DNA of 64,000 bases from Sphingobacterium sp. UBA5670 (GTDB lineage: Bacteria > Bacteroidota > Bacteroidia > Sphingobacteriales > Sphingobacteriaceae), in assembly GCF_002420705.1 (NCBI RefSeq), contig NZ_DIIM01000020.1, positions 131,816 through 195,815 of the forward strand, given 5' to 3'. This document shows positions 28,386-38,700 of the stretch, piece by piece (the stretch's first letter is position 1; every line of letters begins with the position of its first letter). A program made the position numbers and the translations under genes. A model generated the notes under the pieces. The model was given only the letters and a program-made list of their open reading frames with translations. It ran no database searches and was not told where the DNA came from.

Positions 28386-28525
28386 TTTTACATAATTTCA
28401 CAAAAACAAATACAAAAACCACAATAAACCACTTATTAACTTAACAAAAACACGTACAAAACAGACAAACCAAACAAAAATGATCACAAAAACCTCAAAC
28501 AAATCAAACTTAAACCATAAAAAAC
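28386..28525 (+). promoter_or_regulatory. G-depleted, A/C-rich leader of the porin gene
   Basis: About 135 bases immediately upstream of the porin start are made almost only of A, C and T, with ACAAA/CAAAC-like units recurring and only a handful of G. Such a stretch cannot fold stably as RNA, so it may be an unstructured translation-enhancing 5' leader. The divergent amtB promoter lies on its left. Confidence 0.55.
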
Positions 28526-29578
28526 ATGAAAAAACTTCTAACAACAATTATTTTATCAGTATTTCTAATAAAAACAGCCACATCACAAGAAGAAACTAAA
28601 GAAAAAGGAATAGAAATATCCGGATCAGTGGATACCTATTGGAAATATGACTTTCAAAACAAACCTAATATCAACACCTATTTTACCGAAGACAACAACT
28701 CCGTCTCTATTGGCATGGTGGATCTGGCTGTAAAAAAGAAGTTTAAAAAAGCATCATTTGTCGGAGAATTATCTTTTGGTCCCCGGGGTCAATACCGATC
28801 AATTATGAATGGCGATGGCCAAGCGGGTGATGACAAAAATAGTTTCCATATCCAAAACCTGTATGTAGGCTTTGATGTAACCGAAAAACTGAATCTTACA
28901 GCAGGTTTCATGGGTACATTTGTAGGCTTCGAGGTCATATCGCCTACTTACAATTTTCATTATTCGACTTCCTACTTATTCGGCGCCGGCCCATTTCAAG
29001 ACGCAGGTTTAAAAGCTACCTATAGTTTCTCAGACAAAGTGGCTTTAATGGTCGGAATATTCAATGACTGGAATGTGTACCAAGATATGAACGGGGTTTC
29101 CCATGTAGGCTCCCAACTGGCTTATACACCCAACGATAAAAGCAGCTTCTATCTTAACTTCCTGACTGGTTCATCCGCAGGTGGCAAATCAAATTATAGT
29201 TCCGGCACTTTAGTTGATCTTGTTGCTAACTATGATTTTACCCCTAAATTTTTTCTAGGTTTAAATGCGACAAATTATAAAAAGAGAGACGGTGGTGGCT
29301 ACTCTGGCGTAGCACTTTACCCAAGGGTTCATTTTTCAGAAAATTTTGGACTGGGACTGCGTGAAGAATTTTTCCAAACACATAAAGAAGAGGAAAACGG
29401 AATTCCAAGTACCAACATCCTCGCAACCACATTAACCGCCGAATACAGTTATCATGGATTCAAATTTATTCCCGAGATCAGAATTGATAAAGGGAATACC
29501 GAACGGTTCATCAAGAATGACCTCAGTCCGACGAAATCCGCAGGACAGTTTCTATTAGCATGTGTTTATAGCTTCTAA
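28526..29578 (+). CDS. Outer-membrane porin, OmpL-like (beta-barrel porin-2 type)
   Basis: This 350-residue exported protein has a signal peptide (about 1-20) and then repeated amphipathic strands with aromatic girdle residues, ending in the C-terminal aromatic residue F350 typical of barrels inserted by BamA. The pattern (GSVDTYWKYDFQNKPN near the N-terminus, FNDWNVYQDMNGVSH in the middle) fits the Bacteroidota OmpL-like porin family. Placed divergently from amtB, it probably lets ammonium or small nitrogen compounds cross the outer membrane. This role is inferred from context. Confidence 0.85.
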   Translation: MKKLLTTIILSVFLIKTATSQEETKEKGIEISGSVDTYWKYDFQNKPNINTYFTEDNNSVSIGMVDLAVKKKFKKASFVGELSFGPRGQYRSIMNGDGQAGDDKNSFHIQNLYVGFDVTEKLNLTAGFMGTFVGFEVISPTYNFHYSTSYLFGAGPFQDAGLKATYSFSDKVALMVGIFNDWNVYQDMNGVSHVGSQLAYTPNDKSSFYLNFLTGSSAGGKSNYSSGTLVDLVANYDFTPKFFLGLNATNYKKRDGGGYSGVALYPRVHFSENFGLGLREEFFQTHKEEENGIPSTNILATTLTAEYSYHGFKFIPEIRIDKGNTERFIKNDLSPTKSAGQFLLACVYSF

Positions 29579-29593
29579 ACATGCACCTAAAAT

Positions 29594-29638
29594 AAGAATA
29601 GCTGGTCTATCTATTGACCAGCTATTCTTCTGTTTTTT
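29594..29638 (+). terminator. Intrinsic terminator of the porin gene
   Basis: AAGAATAGCTGGTC pairs exactly with GACCAGCTATTCTT around an eight-base loop and is followed by a T-rich stretch. Confidence 0.9.
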
Positions 29639-29677
29639 CATCTATCATTTCCTATTGACAGTACCGCCAGGATCTAC

Positions 29678-30997
29678 CTACCGAACACTCACAGAAACGT
29701 GCCGATCTAATATGCGATCGGTTTCAGGTGCATCCGCATTATACTTTGCAAATTGTGAGCCATAGCCTTCTGCCCCTGTTACCTGTTTGGAAAGTCCATC
29801 TTTACCTAAATAATCCTTTACAGCCATAGCCCGTTCAAGTGACAACTTTTTATTAAATTCCTCATTGCCTGTTTTGTCGGTGTATCCTCCAATCTTAATA
29901 TTTGCGGCAGGAAAAGCCTTTAATATCGCTGCAAGATTACTCAATTGCACCTGACTTTCAGGTAAGACCTCGGCTGTACCCGTTTTAAAATTTAGATTAT
30001 CAAAATCAAACCAGGTATTTTTCAAGGAATCTTCACCAAGGGATTTATAGTCGGACTTTAAAAATTGAACTAACTGATCCTCTATCCCACCTTTAAAAGC
30101 AGCCAGTTTGACGCCATTTGGTAAAACCACATCCGTACGTTCCCGCTCAACCACACTGCCCCCAGCCTCAGTTTTCATGGCGCTTGAATCAACCTTTGTG
30201 CTATTTACACTGGTATCAGTAGCACCTTCTTGCTTACTACCGCTGCAGCCTTTTCCAAATAGAAACCAGAGTGCGGCCAATACGATTAAAGCAACTAAAA
30301 TTTTCCACCAGCCGCCACCAGAACCACTTCCCGCGGTCGCAGCCCTAGAATCCTCAGCCCTGGGTAATGACAATGGCTCCTTATGCGCTTCCAACTCATT
30401 TGAAGGAGTAATGGGAGTTGTTTGATGTATACCAGAAAAATGCCCACCATCAAACAGCTTCCCAAAGGCACCTAATCCTAATCCCGCCGGGACAGCGGCC
30501 GCAAAAGCTGTTTTATTGTCCTGTAATAAACGGCCAATATGCGTAAAATCCCAATTTTGTCCCTTATTGGTTAAACTGGAAAATATTGCCGGCAATGAAA
30601 AATTCATTAATTTTTCAATAGAGCGACCATCAATACCAAGATATCCGGAAACGGTTGTCAACACAGTCTCCAGTCCGTCACCGAAGATAGATCCCAGTAT
30701 CCCCTGAGATTTCCCTTCCTCTGCCGAACCATGTACTGCAGGCTCATTCGTGTGATCTGCTCCTCCTAAAAGGCTCTGCAGATCGAAATTAGAGAAATGT
30801 TGCTTCGCCTTTTCCAAAATCCCAGCAATTCCACCATTTGGATCGGACTGCTGGCTTAAGCCCAAAAACAAAGCTGGAATTGTTACATTCAAGCCCTGTT
30901 TCACCTGTTCTTTATCCTGATTTAAAACTTGTCCTATTTGAGCAACGGACTCCTCATCAAAAAAGTCCCGCGCCCCTTTTAAAAGCTGATTTTCCAT
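29678..30997 (-). CDS. DUF937 and OmpA domain fusion protein
   Basis: This 439-residue protein combines an N-terminal DUF937 region (about 1-180, helical, with the VTIPALFLGL type motif), a short linker, one transmembrane helix (about 227-245, WWKILVALIVLAALWFLFG) and a C-terminal OmpA-like peptidoglycan-binding domain (about 320-439). The OmpA part has the hallmarks IKIGGYTDKTGNEEFN and LSLERAMAVKDYL. The expected orientation is DUF937 in the cytoplasm and the OmpA domain in the periplasm bound to peptidoglycan. Function not established. Confidence 0.88.
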   Translation of the reverse strand: MENQLLKGARDFFDEESVAQIGQVLNQDKEQVKQGLNVTIPALFLGLSQQSDPNGGIAGILEKAKQHFSNFDLQSLLGGADHTNEPAVHGSAEEGKSQGILGSIFGDGLETVLTTVSGYLGIDGRSIEKLMNFSLPAIFSSLTNKGQNWDFTHIGRLLQDNKTAFAAAVPAGLGLGAFGKLFDGGHFSGIHQTTPITPSNELEAHKEPLSLPRAEDSRAATAGSGSGGGWWKILVALIVLAALWFLFGKGCSGSKQEGATDTSVNSTKVDSSAMKTEAGGSVVERERTDVVLPNGVKLAAFKGGIEDQLVQFLKSDYKSLGEDSLKNTWFDFDNLNFKTGTAEVLPESQVQLSNLAAILKAFPAANIKIGGYTDKTGNEEFNKKLSLERAMAVKDYLGKDGLSKQVTGAEGYGSQFAKYNADAPETDRILDRHVSVSVR

Positions 30998-31067
30998 AAT
31001 CTTCGTTTATTTTTAGTTTATATAAAACTTTAACAAACAAAGGTTTAATTTGTTCACTATGTGCAGC

Positions 31068-31481
31068 TTATTCATCAAAATCACCCGAAAGCCACTTCGG
31101 GATCACAAATTCAGACGCGAGATGTGCCAATCGGTAACTTTTCCAGTCATGGCGCGAAATCCAAACCACCTCTTCCAATTCTTCGTAAGCAGCAAAAGGC
31201 CGGCGTTCAGTCAAATTAATTAAAAAAATATGGCCTTCTACCACTGTATTTAGCTCATTTACAGCCTGGGTAGTATGGCTTCCAATGAACCTGGTCCCTA
31301 TTTCACTTACATCAAATTGAAGTTCTTCTTTTAATTCTCGAACTAAAGTTTGCTCTCGATTCTCTCCCGGTCCCATTTTTCCGCCAGGCAATTGAAAATA
31401 GGAAGATCCTTTTTTTCGGACCATCAGCAAATCTCCCTCCGGATTAAGCAGTGCTGCAGAGCAAATAACAATTTTATCCAT
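31068..31481 (-). CDS. NUDIX hydrolase
   Basis: This 137-residue enzyme hydrolyses a nucleoside diphosphate linked to another moiety. The Nudix box is complete (GKMGPGENREQTLVREL, then KEELQF), giving the metal-binding REXXEE core. MutT-like size. Substrate unknown. It has its own -7 box at 31499-31506. Confidence 0.92.
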   Translation of the reverse strand: MDKIVICSAALLNPEGDLLMVRKKGSSYFQLPGGKMGPGENREQTLVRELKEELQFDVSEIGTRFIGSHTTQAVNELNTVVEGHIFLINLTERRPFAAYEELEEVVWISRHDWKSYRLAHLASEFVIPKWLSGDFDE

Positions 31482-31498
31482 AATAGTATTTCAGACCA

Positions 31499-31506
31499 CA
31501 AAACTA
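31499..31506 (-). promoter_or_regulatory. -7 box of the NUDIX gene
   Basis: TAGTTTTG on the - strand matches TAnnTTTG exactly and predicts a leader of about 10 bases. Confidence 0.45.
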
Positions 31507-31711
31507 ACCTTTTATTAATCATGTAAAAAAATCCAATTCCTCCAATTCGCATTCTAAAGGACGAATGATCGAAAACATATTGGATGACTGAAACCAAACA
31601 GACAAGAAAAAATCTAAGGGTAAATTGCTTTCGCTCAGCCCGAATAAAATTGCAAATAATAAACAAATTATCTAAGTTTAAAGAATAAAGCAATAATCTA
31701 TAAATCCATAT

Positions 31712-32734
31712 ATGAATCGAAGATTAACCTGTTTAATATTAAGCATATTATTTCTAACGCTCGGGTGTCAGCAAAACAAGAAAGGCACAACAGCTGATAA
31801 AGAAGCCGCTAAGCCACAAAAAACAGCTCCTTCGCCTAAAAAACAGGAGGAAAAACCCAAGGTATTCACCGCTGCGGACATTAGCATAAAAAAGGAGCTG
31901 CTTTATACGAAATATACGCTGGAAGACAGCTACCCTTACAAAGATACCACCCGCGGCTTTCAATGGGACAAAATCAAGGAAAGACTTGCTTTCGTAGAAA
32001 ATTTCCAACAAACACCTTCCCTATATGGGGTTCTTCAAAATTATCAAAATGAAAAAGGTGAAGCGCCGACAATACAGGATTATAAACGTGACTCCTACAA
32101 ACGCGTCTCTGACAGTTTCAATGTCGAACGATATCAAGCTGCCCCCTTGTATGATCTCAATACCGCCAAAGCTGTTCGCTACGGCCGCGATGGCTGGCTT
32201 GTCAGGCTTCAAGGCCCGGATAGCTTAGCGAGAATTCCGATTGAAGGTATCTCATTTGAAGGAAAATACACCGTTCCAAAAAAATATCTACGCATGGTGA
32301 GCGACACAGTGAAATTTAAGATCATTAACGTCGTCGATGTTACAAACCAAAATATCTGCACCTTAGAAAAAGTAGGAAATGAATGGCTTGTCAGGAGCAT
32401 GAATCCCGTAACAAGCGGCAGGCACAAGCCTCCGCACGCCCAAGAAACTCCAACGGGACTTTTTGTGGTGCAAGAACATAAATCCAAGATGTTCTATTAT
32501 GAAGATGGCACCAAAACGTATGGTGGATTTGCCCCTTATGCCACCCGATTCACGGCGGGAGCATATATACACGGTGTTCCGGTTAACAATCCCAACGGAA
32601 GCATCATCGAATACAGCGAAAGCCTTGGCACCACACCTAAGTCACATATGTGCGTCAGAAATGCGTCATCTCATGCCCAATTTGTCTATAAACGGTCAAA
32701 AGACTTTGCCTCGTTGGTTATTGTTATTGATTAA
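31712..32734 (+). CDS. L,D-transpeptidase (YkuD type) lipoprotein
   Basis: This 340-residue envelope protein has a lipobox (LTLGC, Cys at about 19), a Lys-rich low-complexity linker (about 22-55), and a C-terminal YkuD domain (about 190-340). The catalytic motif is present as SHMCVRN, with the upstream His in AYIHGVP. Such enzymes form 3-3 cross-links in peptidoglycan or attach proteins to it. It is followed by a second L,D-transpeptidase of a different family. Confidence 0.88.
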   Translation: MNRRLTCLILSILFLTLGCQQNKKGTTADKEAAKPQKTAPSPKKQEEKPKVFTAADISIKKELLYTKYTLEDSYPYKDTTRGFQWDKIKERLAFVENFQQTPSLYGVLQNYQNEKGEAPTIQDYKRDSYKRVSDSFNVERYQAAPLYDLNTAKAVRYGRDGWLVRLQGPDSLARIPIEGISFEGKYTVPKKYLRMVSDTVKFKIINVVDVTNQNICTLEKVGNEWLVRSMNPVTSGRHKPPHAQETPTGLFVVQEHKSKMFYYEDGTKTYGGFAPYATRFTAGAYIHGVPVNNPNGSIIEYSESLGTTPKSHMCVRNASSHAQFVYKRSKDFASLVIVID

Positions 32735-32780
32735 CAATATTTAACATTCTGTAAATCAAATATGTATTAACTTTAATAAT

Positions 32781-32788
32781 TAATTTTG
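32781..32788 (+). promoter_or_regulatory. -7 box of the second L,D-transpeptidase gene
   Basis: TAATTTTG is an exact TAnnTTTG match 29 bases before the ATG at 32817. Confidence 0.45.
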
Positions 32789-32816
32789 TAAACATCTACA
32801 CAGAAAAGGGAGAAGA

Positions 32817-33578
32817 ATGGGAAATACGTTTATGTTTCTTTTGATGGCACTTAACACCGCATTGTCGTCACAAGAAGAATTAAAAACAACAGATCAACAA
32901 ACCAACAGTACACATCGTATTAATGTCGAACGTCAACGCACCGAAGTTGACTCCTTATATGATGAAATGAATCTAGGCCAAGTATTGAAATACGAAGCGT
33001 TTCGTCAAGCAATGGAAGGCAGAAAAGAGCTTCCAATCCACAACAAAGATATCATGACCGTCATCGACTTTTCATTGGCATCAACAGAAAAGAGACTTGT
33101 GGTGCTCGACCTTGCGCATAAAAAAGTACTTTTCAATACGCTGGTATCGCACGGAAAAAATAGTGGAGAAAACTACGCCGTAAACTTTTCAAATCAACAG
33201 GAGTCATTAAAAAGCTCTTTGGGATTTTTTACGACAGAGAACACGTACAATGGTGAAAATGGCTACTCTTTGGTATTAAATGGTCTTGAAGAAGGTATAA
33301 ATGATAATGCAAAAGCAAGGTATGTCGTGATGCATGGTGCTGATTATTGCAGCACAGGAACAATCGCGAGCTTAGGCAGACTGGGAAAAAGCTATGGCTG
33401 CCCTGCAGTCCCTAGAGAATTTGCAGGCCCGATTATCAACACCATCAAAGATGGCACTTTATTGTTTATCTATGCCGACAATCCGGACTATCTGGCAAAA
33501 TCGCATTTGATCCATCAGCCGAATATTCTAATGGCTCAATTTCAAAAAAGACAGCCTGCCACGAACCATGAAGGATAA
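32817..33578 (+). CDS. Murein L,D-transpeptidase catalytic domain family protein
   Basis: This 253-residue protein matches the family of murein L,D-transpeptidase catalytic domain proteins that differ from classical YkuD enzymes. The core is about 75-235, with MHGADYCSTGT carrying the His and SYGCPAVP carrying the nucleophilic Cys. The N-terminus is only weakly hydrophobic, so its export signal is uncertain. It probably remodels peptidoglycan. A terminator follows directly. Confidence 0.88.
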   Translation: MGNTFMFLLMALNTALSSQEELKTTDQQTNSTHRINVERQRTEVDSLYDEMNLGQVLKYEAFRQAMEGRKELPIHNKDIMTVIDFSLASTEKRLVVLDLAHKKVLFNTLVSHGKNSGENYAVNFSNQQESLKSSLGFFTTENTYNGENGYSLVLNGLEEGINDNAKARYVVMHGADYCSTGTIASLGRLGKSYGCPAVPREFAGPIINTIKDGTLLFIYADNPDYLAKSHLIHQPNILMAQFQKRQPATNHEG

Positions 33579-33581
33579 AAG

Positions 33582-33613
33582 AAAAGCCTGATGAAAATTC
33601 ATCAGGCTTTTTT
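33582..33613 (+). terminator. Intrinsic terminator
   Basis: AAAGCCTGAT pairs with ATCAGGCTTT, followed by a T-run, directly after the L,D-transpeptidase stop codon and facing the convergent esterase gene. Confidence 0.9.
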
Positions 33614-33644
33614 TATGATTTCAAACTGTCATCTGCAATACAAA

Positions 33645-34343
33645 CTATGATTTATGCTTTTTCTTAAATTTTAACATCCAATTGTAAATTGCATCATCAT
33701 GAAACAGACGCTCGACACTTCCGTGTGTACCACCTTTAATGACATTTAAGCTCACGTTTGCATCCGGATCCTCTTTTTTAATTGCATTCATAATCTTTCT
33801 GGATTCCGAAATGGGCACAGCACGATCAGCTGTACCATGATGCAGCCAAATGGGCACCTGCGTCAAATTGGATGCATACTGACTTGAGCCCCCACCGCAT
33901 ATCGCCACGGCCGCAGCTACCCTTTCCGGATATTTCCCAGCGACATCCATCGTACCATAGCCGCCCATACTCATGCCACAAACATAAACACGGTCGGGAT
34001 CCGCATGGTAATGTTCGATAACATAATCCACAATTTCGATGACTTTATCGGGATCCCAGCCGCCACGCGACTGCGGAGCAACGATAATTCCCGGCACCTC
34101 CTGCCCCTTATTAATCGCGTATAGAACCCCATAACGTTTTACACGATCCAGATTTGTCCCCGACAGGCTTCTCCCGTGCAAAAACACAAATACGGGCTGC
34201 TTCTCTGATTCCGACGAATCAGGAGCCGCTTCTTTCAGTAAAAAAGGATAAGCAGTTTCCCCTTTTATAGCCTGTATCTCTTGTGCTTGAGCACGCGTTA
34301 ACAGCATAAAGAAAAAACATACATACAGATAAACTTTTTGCAT
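33645..34343 (-). CDS. Secreted alpha/beta hydrolase, prolyl-oligopeptidase/esterase type
   Basis: This 232-residue protein has a signal peptide (about 1-20, ending AQA) and a complete catalytic triad: Ser in GMSMGG, Asp in HHGTADRAVP and His in GGTHGS. The oxyanion region is FVFLHGRSL. The size and motifs fit the dienelactone-hydrolase/PHB-depolymerase-like esterases, such as feruloyl or acetyl-xylan esterases. Periplasmic or secreted; substrate unknown. Confidence 0.88.
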   Translation of the reverse strand: MQKVYLYVCFFFMLLTRAQAQEIQAIKGETAYPFLLKEAAPDSSESEKQPVFVFLHGRSLSGTNLDRVKRYGVLYAINKGQEVPGIIVAPQSRGGWDPDKVIEIVDYVIEHYHADPDRVYVCGMSMGGYGTMDVAGKYPERVAAAVAICGGGSSQYASNLTQVPIWLHHGTADRAVPISESRKIMNAIKKEDPDANVSLNVIKGGTHGSVERLFHDDAIYNWMLKFKKKHKS

Positions 34344-34562
34344 AATACTTGTCTATGACTATTTAGCTTAATTTTGGAGCACTAAAAATACAATTAAATG
34401 ACTTTTACGAGAGGCGTTTAACAACTTTTAACATTTCAAAAAACAATTTCCGTTTAATAAAGAGAAAAGTACCCATTTGTAAGATTCAATTCAATTATAA
34501 TTGCATTTCATGGCAAATTTATCTTAGTTTGTACTGTTGACGCAAAACACCCAAGCTCTCAC

Positions 34563-35768
34563 ATGAAAATATTGCATACCGCCGACTGGCATTTAGGAAA
34601 ACGATTGGACAGTTTCTCTCGGATAGAAGAACAGGTACAGGTCATGGATGAGATCGTTGAAATCGCAGATCGGGAAAGTGTGGACCTCGTTATTATTGCA
34701 GGAGATCTTTTCGATGCTTTCAATCCAGGCGTGGAGGCCATTGAATTATTCTATCGGACCATCAAACGCCTTACCAGAAACGGCATGCGGCCTGTAATTG
34801 CTATTGCAGGTAACCACGATTCACCGCATTTGATTGATGCTCCTGACCCGTTGGCAAGAGCGTCGGGAATCATCCTCATTGGCCATCCAAATGCTGTGGT
34901 TACCCCATTTTCTACAGAAGGCTTTACTGTTCTCCGTTCAGATGCAGGTTTTATTGAAATAAGTTTACCACAATTTGAGTACCCAATCCGTATACTGCAT
35001 ACTGCTTATGCAAATGAAATTCGTCTGAAACAATATTTAGGAGAAGAGAAAGAAAGTAAATTAAATGAGGTTCTGGCAACAAATTGGCAAGCTATCGCAA
35101 ATGCTTATTGTGATGATAAAGGGGTAAATATTCTAACAGCCCATCTGTATATGAACAAAATGGGCAGTCCGCTTTTAGAAGAACCTGACGGCGAAAAACC
35201 TGTCAGAATCGGAAATGCCGATTTGATTTATTCGCAATCCATCCCACCCCAGATACAATACACTGCATTGGGGCACCTCCATGGGTATAGAAATATTGGT
35301 TCTACCGAGAAACCAGCAGTGTATGCATCATCCCCATTATGTTATAGTTTTTCGGAGGCCGGACAAACCAAATATGTCGCGCTAGTCGATATAGCTGCAG
35401 GCAGCCAGGCGAAGGTGGAGCGAATTCCTTTAACAGCGGGCAAACCTTTAATCCGCAAATCATTTGACGATATGGAATGCTGTATATCCTGGCTGTCCGA
35501 AAACCCTAATGCGCTGGTTGAACTTACCTTAAAATCAGACACATTCCTGAAAGCAGCGGACCGCAAAAGGATCTATCAGGCACATTCGGGTATAATTTAT
35601 CTTATTCCTGTCGTTCAACAAAACAAAGAAGGAATCCCGGATAACACAGAAATCAACCTTACAGAAGACATGTCTACTTTATTTAAAGATTACTTTAAAT
35701 CAAAGAATGGAAACCAGACACCTAATGATGATATCCTCGACCTTTTTCGCGAAATACTAAATTCTTAA
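34563..35768 (+). CDS. sbcD: Exonuclease SbcD
   Basis: This 401-residue manganese-dependent nuclease subunit of the SbcCD (Mre11-Rad50-like) complex has the metallophosphoesterase motifs HTADWHLGK, IIAGDLFDAF and IAGNHDSPH, followed by the later TALGHLHGY. With SbcC it opens DNA hairpins and processes blocked double-strand ends. The stop is four bases before the sbcC start, so the two are translationally close and form an operon. Confidence 0.96.
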   Translation: MKILHTADWHLGKRLDSFSRIEEQVQVMDEIVEIADRESVDLVIIAGDLFDAFNPGVEAIELFYRTIKRLTRNGMRPVIAIAGNHDSPHLIDAPDPLARASGIILIGHPNAVVTPFSTEGFTVLRSDAGFIEISLPQFEYPIRILHTAYANEIRLKQYLGEEKESKLNEVLATNWQAIANAYCDDKGVNILTAHLYMNKMGSPLLEEPDGEKPVRIGNADLIYSQSIPPQIQYTALGHLHGYRNIGSTEKPAVYASSPLCYSFSEAGQTKYVALVDIAAGSQAKVERIPLTAGKPLIRKSFDDMECCISWLSENPNALVELTLKSDTFLKAADRKRIYQAHSGIIYLIPVVQQNKEGIPDNTEINLTEDMSTLFKDYFKSKNGNQTPNDDILDLFREILNS

Positions 35769-35772
35769 TCCC

Positions 35773-38700
35773 ATGATTCCATTAAAGCTCATATTAGAAG
35801 GTATATACTCCTATCAGGATCGTCAGACGATCGATTTTGCCGCATTGTCAGAAGGGGGGCTTTTTGGTATCTTTGGAGCCGTGGGTTCCGGTAAATCGTC
35901 TATATTAGAAGCGATTACCTATGCCCTATTCGGAGAAACTGAGCGTTTAAATGCGCGCGACAAACGCGCTTATAACATGATGAATCTCAAGTCAAATAGA
36001 TCTTATATCGAACTTGATTTTATCAATTTTGAAGATCGTACCTTCAGAATCACACGGGAGTTCAAACGGAATTCCAAAAATTTTGATGATGTAAAATCGC
36101 CTACTGTTGTCTTATACGAGCTCATAAATGAACAATGGATTCCCTTAGAAAGCAGCAACACCCAGCATATCATCGGCCTGAGCTATGAAAACTTCAAAAG
36201 AACTATCATCATTCCACAAGGACAGTTCAAAGAATTTATCGAACTAGGTGCCAAAGAACGCACGGATATGATGAAAGAGATTTTTCAGCTGCATCGATTC
36301 GACCTCCAGGATAAAGTTTCTAATCTCTATAAAAAAAACCAGTCCGAACTGGATCACCTCAATGGCCAGTTGATCGGATTTGAAGATGTTACAGCCGAAC
36401 ATATCGAAACGACGGAAACCAATCTGCACGCCGCGTTAGCGTCCTTTGCCACGATTGAATCTGTACATAAGCTTCATCATGAAAAATTTCTGAATCTAAA
36501 AAAACTCAAAGAGGATTTTTTGGAATTGCACAAGATGAGGTCGGCCTTTGCGCAATTGCTTGAACAGAAAACCGAAAAAGAGAATTTACGGATCGCGCTG
36601 AATAAGTTTGAGGAAGCACAGACCAACTTTTCACATCCTCTTAGGTCCAAGGAAAAATTGGAGCAAGAAGGCGTAACCGAGGAAAAAAAACTGGAAATCG
36701 AAAAAATAAGACAGGCGGAAATTCAACAGCTCCTTCAGGAACTTTCCGCAGGTCTAAATCAGCTGAAGCCCCAGTATGAACGACTACCGCAACTCCGTAT
36801 TCAGGAATTAGACCTCGAACTAATAGGCCAGTTGATTACTTTTTCAAATGAAATTAAGAGTTTACAGGAACGCGCGCAAAAAGGCCGGAATGTTGTTCAG
36901 GAAACAAAAGAACAACAGCTCCATTATAAAGCCAAAATCCAAGAAAATGAAACTCAGATCGCTGCTTTAAAACTGTCAAAACCTTCTGCGCATGAATTGA
37001 TGGAGCTAGGTCAATGGTACACGAAACAGCAAGGGATAGCACAACAGGAAAGCGATCTTAATAGACAGCATATTGACCTAGCAAAGAATATTAGTCAACT
37101 GAAGCAAGATCTATATGCTGTCCATCCTGATCCTGAAAAATTCCAATCAGCCCACCGTACCGAGATGGGAGAACTGGAACAAATGCTTCAGACACTCCAG
37201 GATGAGAAGTCTCACCTCCTTTTACAGCAAAGGCTGACCCATTATGCAGAAAACCTGAAAGAAGGTTCCCCCTGCCCGCTCTGTGGAGCATTGGAACATC
37301 CCGCAATCAACCAGGGACAAGATATTTCCCAGGAAATTATCGCCAACGAAAAAAGGATTGCTGAGACGAATGATACGCTCAGATACAAACAGGATCAAAA
37401 ATTCCAGGTGGAAAAACTGCTTCTTCGTTTACAATCATTGACCGAACAGCAACATGATTTAAATACGAAAATCGAGCATAACGCATCCAGCAAAATTGAA
37501 CATTTAAATCAGTTTATATGGAGCGGTTATAGCAGCACAGACGAATCCAGCTATTCATCAAAAAAACAGGAACTTTCGAAAATCGAAGGGCAGATTATAA
37601 TGATGGAGCAACAGCTTGCAACAGATCAGGCAGCATTAGCTACGATAGATGAAAAGTTGGACAAATACAACAAAGCATTGCATCAATTTGAGCGCGATGA
37701 GGCAAGCAAGCAAGCGCAGATTAACCAAAATAAGGGAAACCTGAAAGAATTGAACTGGTCCGATTATATAACGCAGGAAGCTGAAAGTGTCAACCGGGAA
37801 TATACTGCTTTGAAAAAATCAAATCTTGAGATTGAACGAGATTACAGTGCATTAACGGAACGATTTAACAAATTGAACAGTCAATTCGCCGCGCAAAATA
37901 GCTTGGTACAGACAATCGCTGAACGTCTGGAAACGATCAAACGTGAACAGCTTGAAGTCGACAGCACAATTCAGCAGCTGCTTGCCGGTTCATCTTTCGG
38001 CACATTGGCGGAGATCAGACAAATCTTAGCCGAGAATCTATCTATACAACAGATCCGGCAGCAACTTGAGCAATTTCAAATACAATTTGAGACTGTCAAA
38101 GCACAGATTGGCCAGCTGGAAAAGAAACTTGCCGACCAGGTACACGACGAAAACATATATACTGAGCAGGAAAAAGTCCTGGAAGAAAGCTCCCAACAGT
38201 TAAAAGAAAGCACAGAAAACGTCGCCCGGCTCCGGCAGGAACTCAATCAATTACAATTAGCCTATGCCAAAAAGGAAAATCTCCTGCAACAACAGGTCAA
38301 ATTAAATTTGCGCAATGAAAATTTAAAACAGCTTTATAACCTGTTTAAAGGCGCGGGATTTGTACAATATGTGTCTTCGATTTATCTCCGTCAACTGTGT
38401 GACCACGCCAATATCCGCTTCCACCGTATGACCCGAAATCAGCTTAGTCTACAGATAAATGACAACAATGAGTTTGAGATAATAGATTATTTGAATGAAG
38501 GAAAAAGCCGCAGTGTAAAGACGCTGTCCGGAGGACAAGCCTTTCAGGTATCCTTAAGCTTGGCTTTGGCCCTGGCTGAAAGTGTCCAGTCAAATACACG
38601 GGCAGCCAAAAATTTCTTTTTTATCGATGAAGGCTTTGGAACACAAGATATCACCTCTGTCAACATCGTTTTTGAAACGCTCTTGGATCTGCATAAAGAA

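Noticed and set aside
28480..28600. Short overlapping frame starting at 28480 before the porin
   Set aside because: It overlaps the porin start in another frame and consists of low-complexity Lys/Asn/Ser codons from the A-rich leader, with no sign of coding selection.
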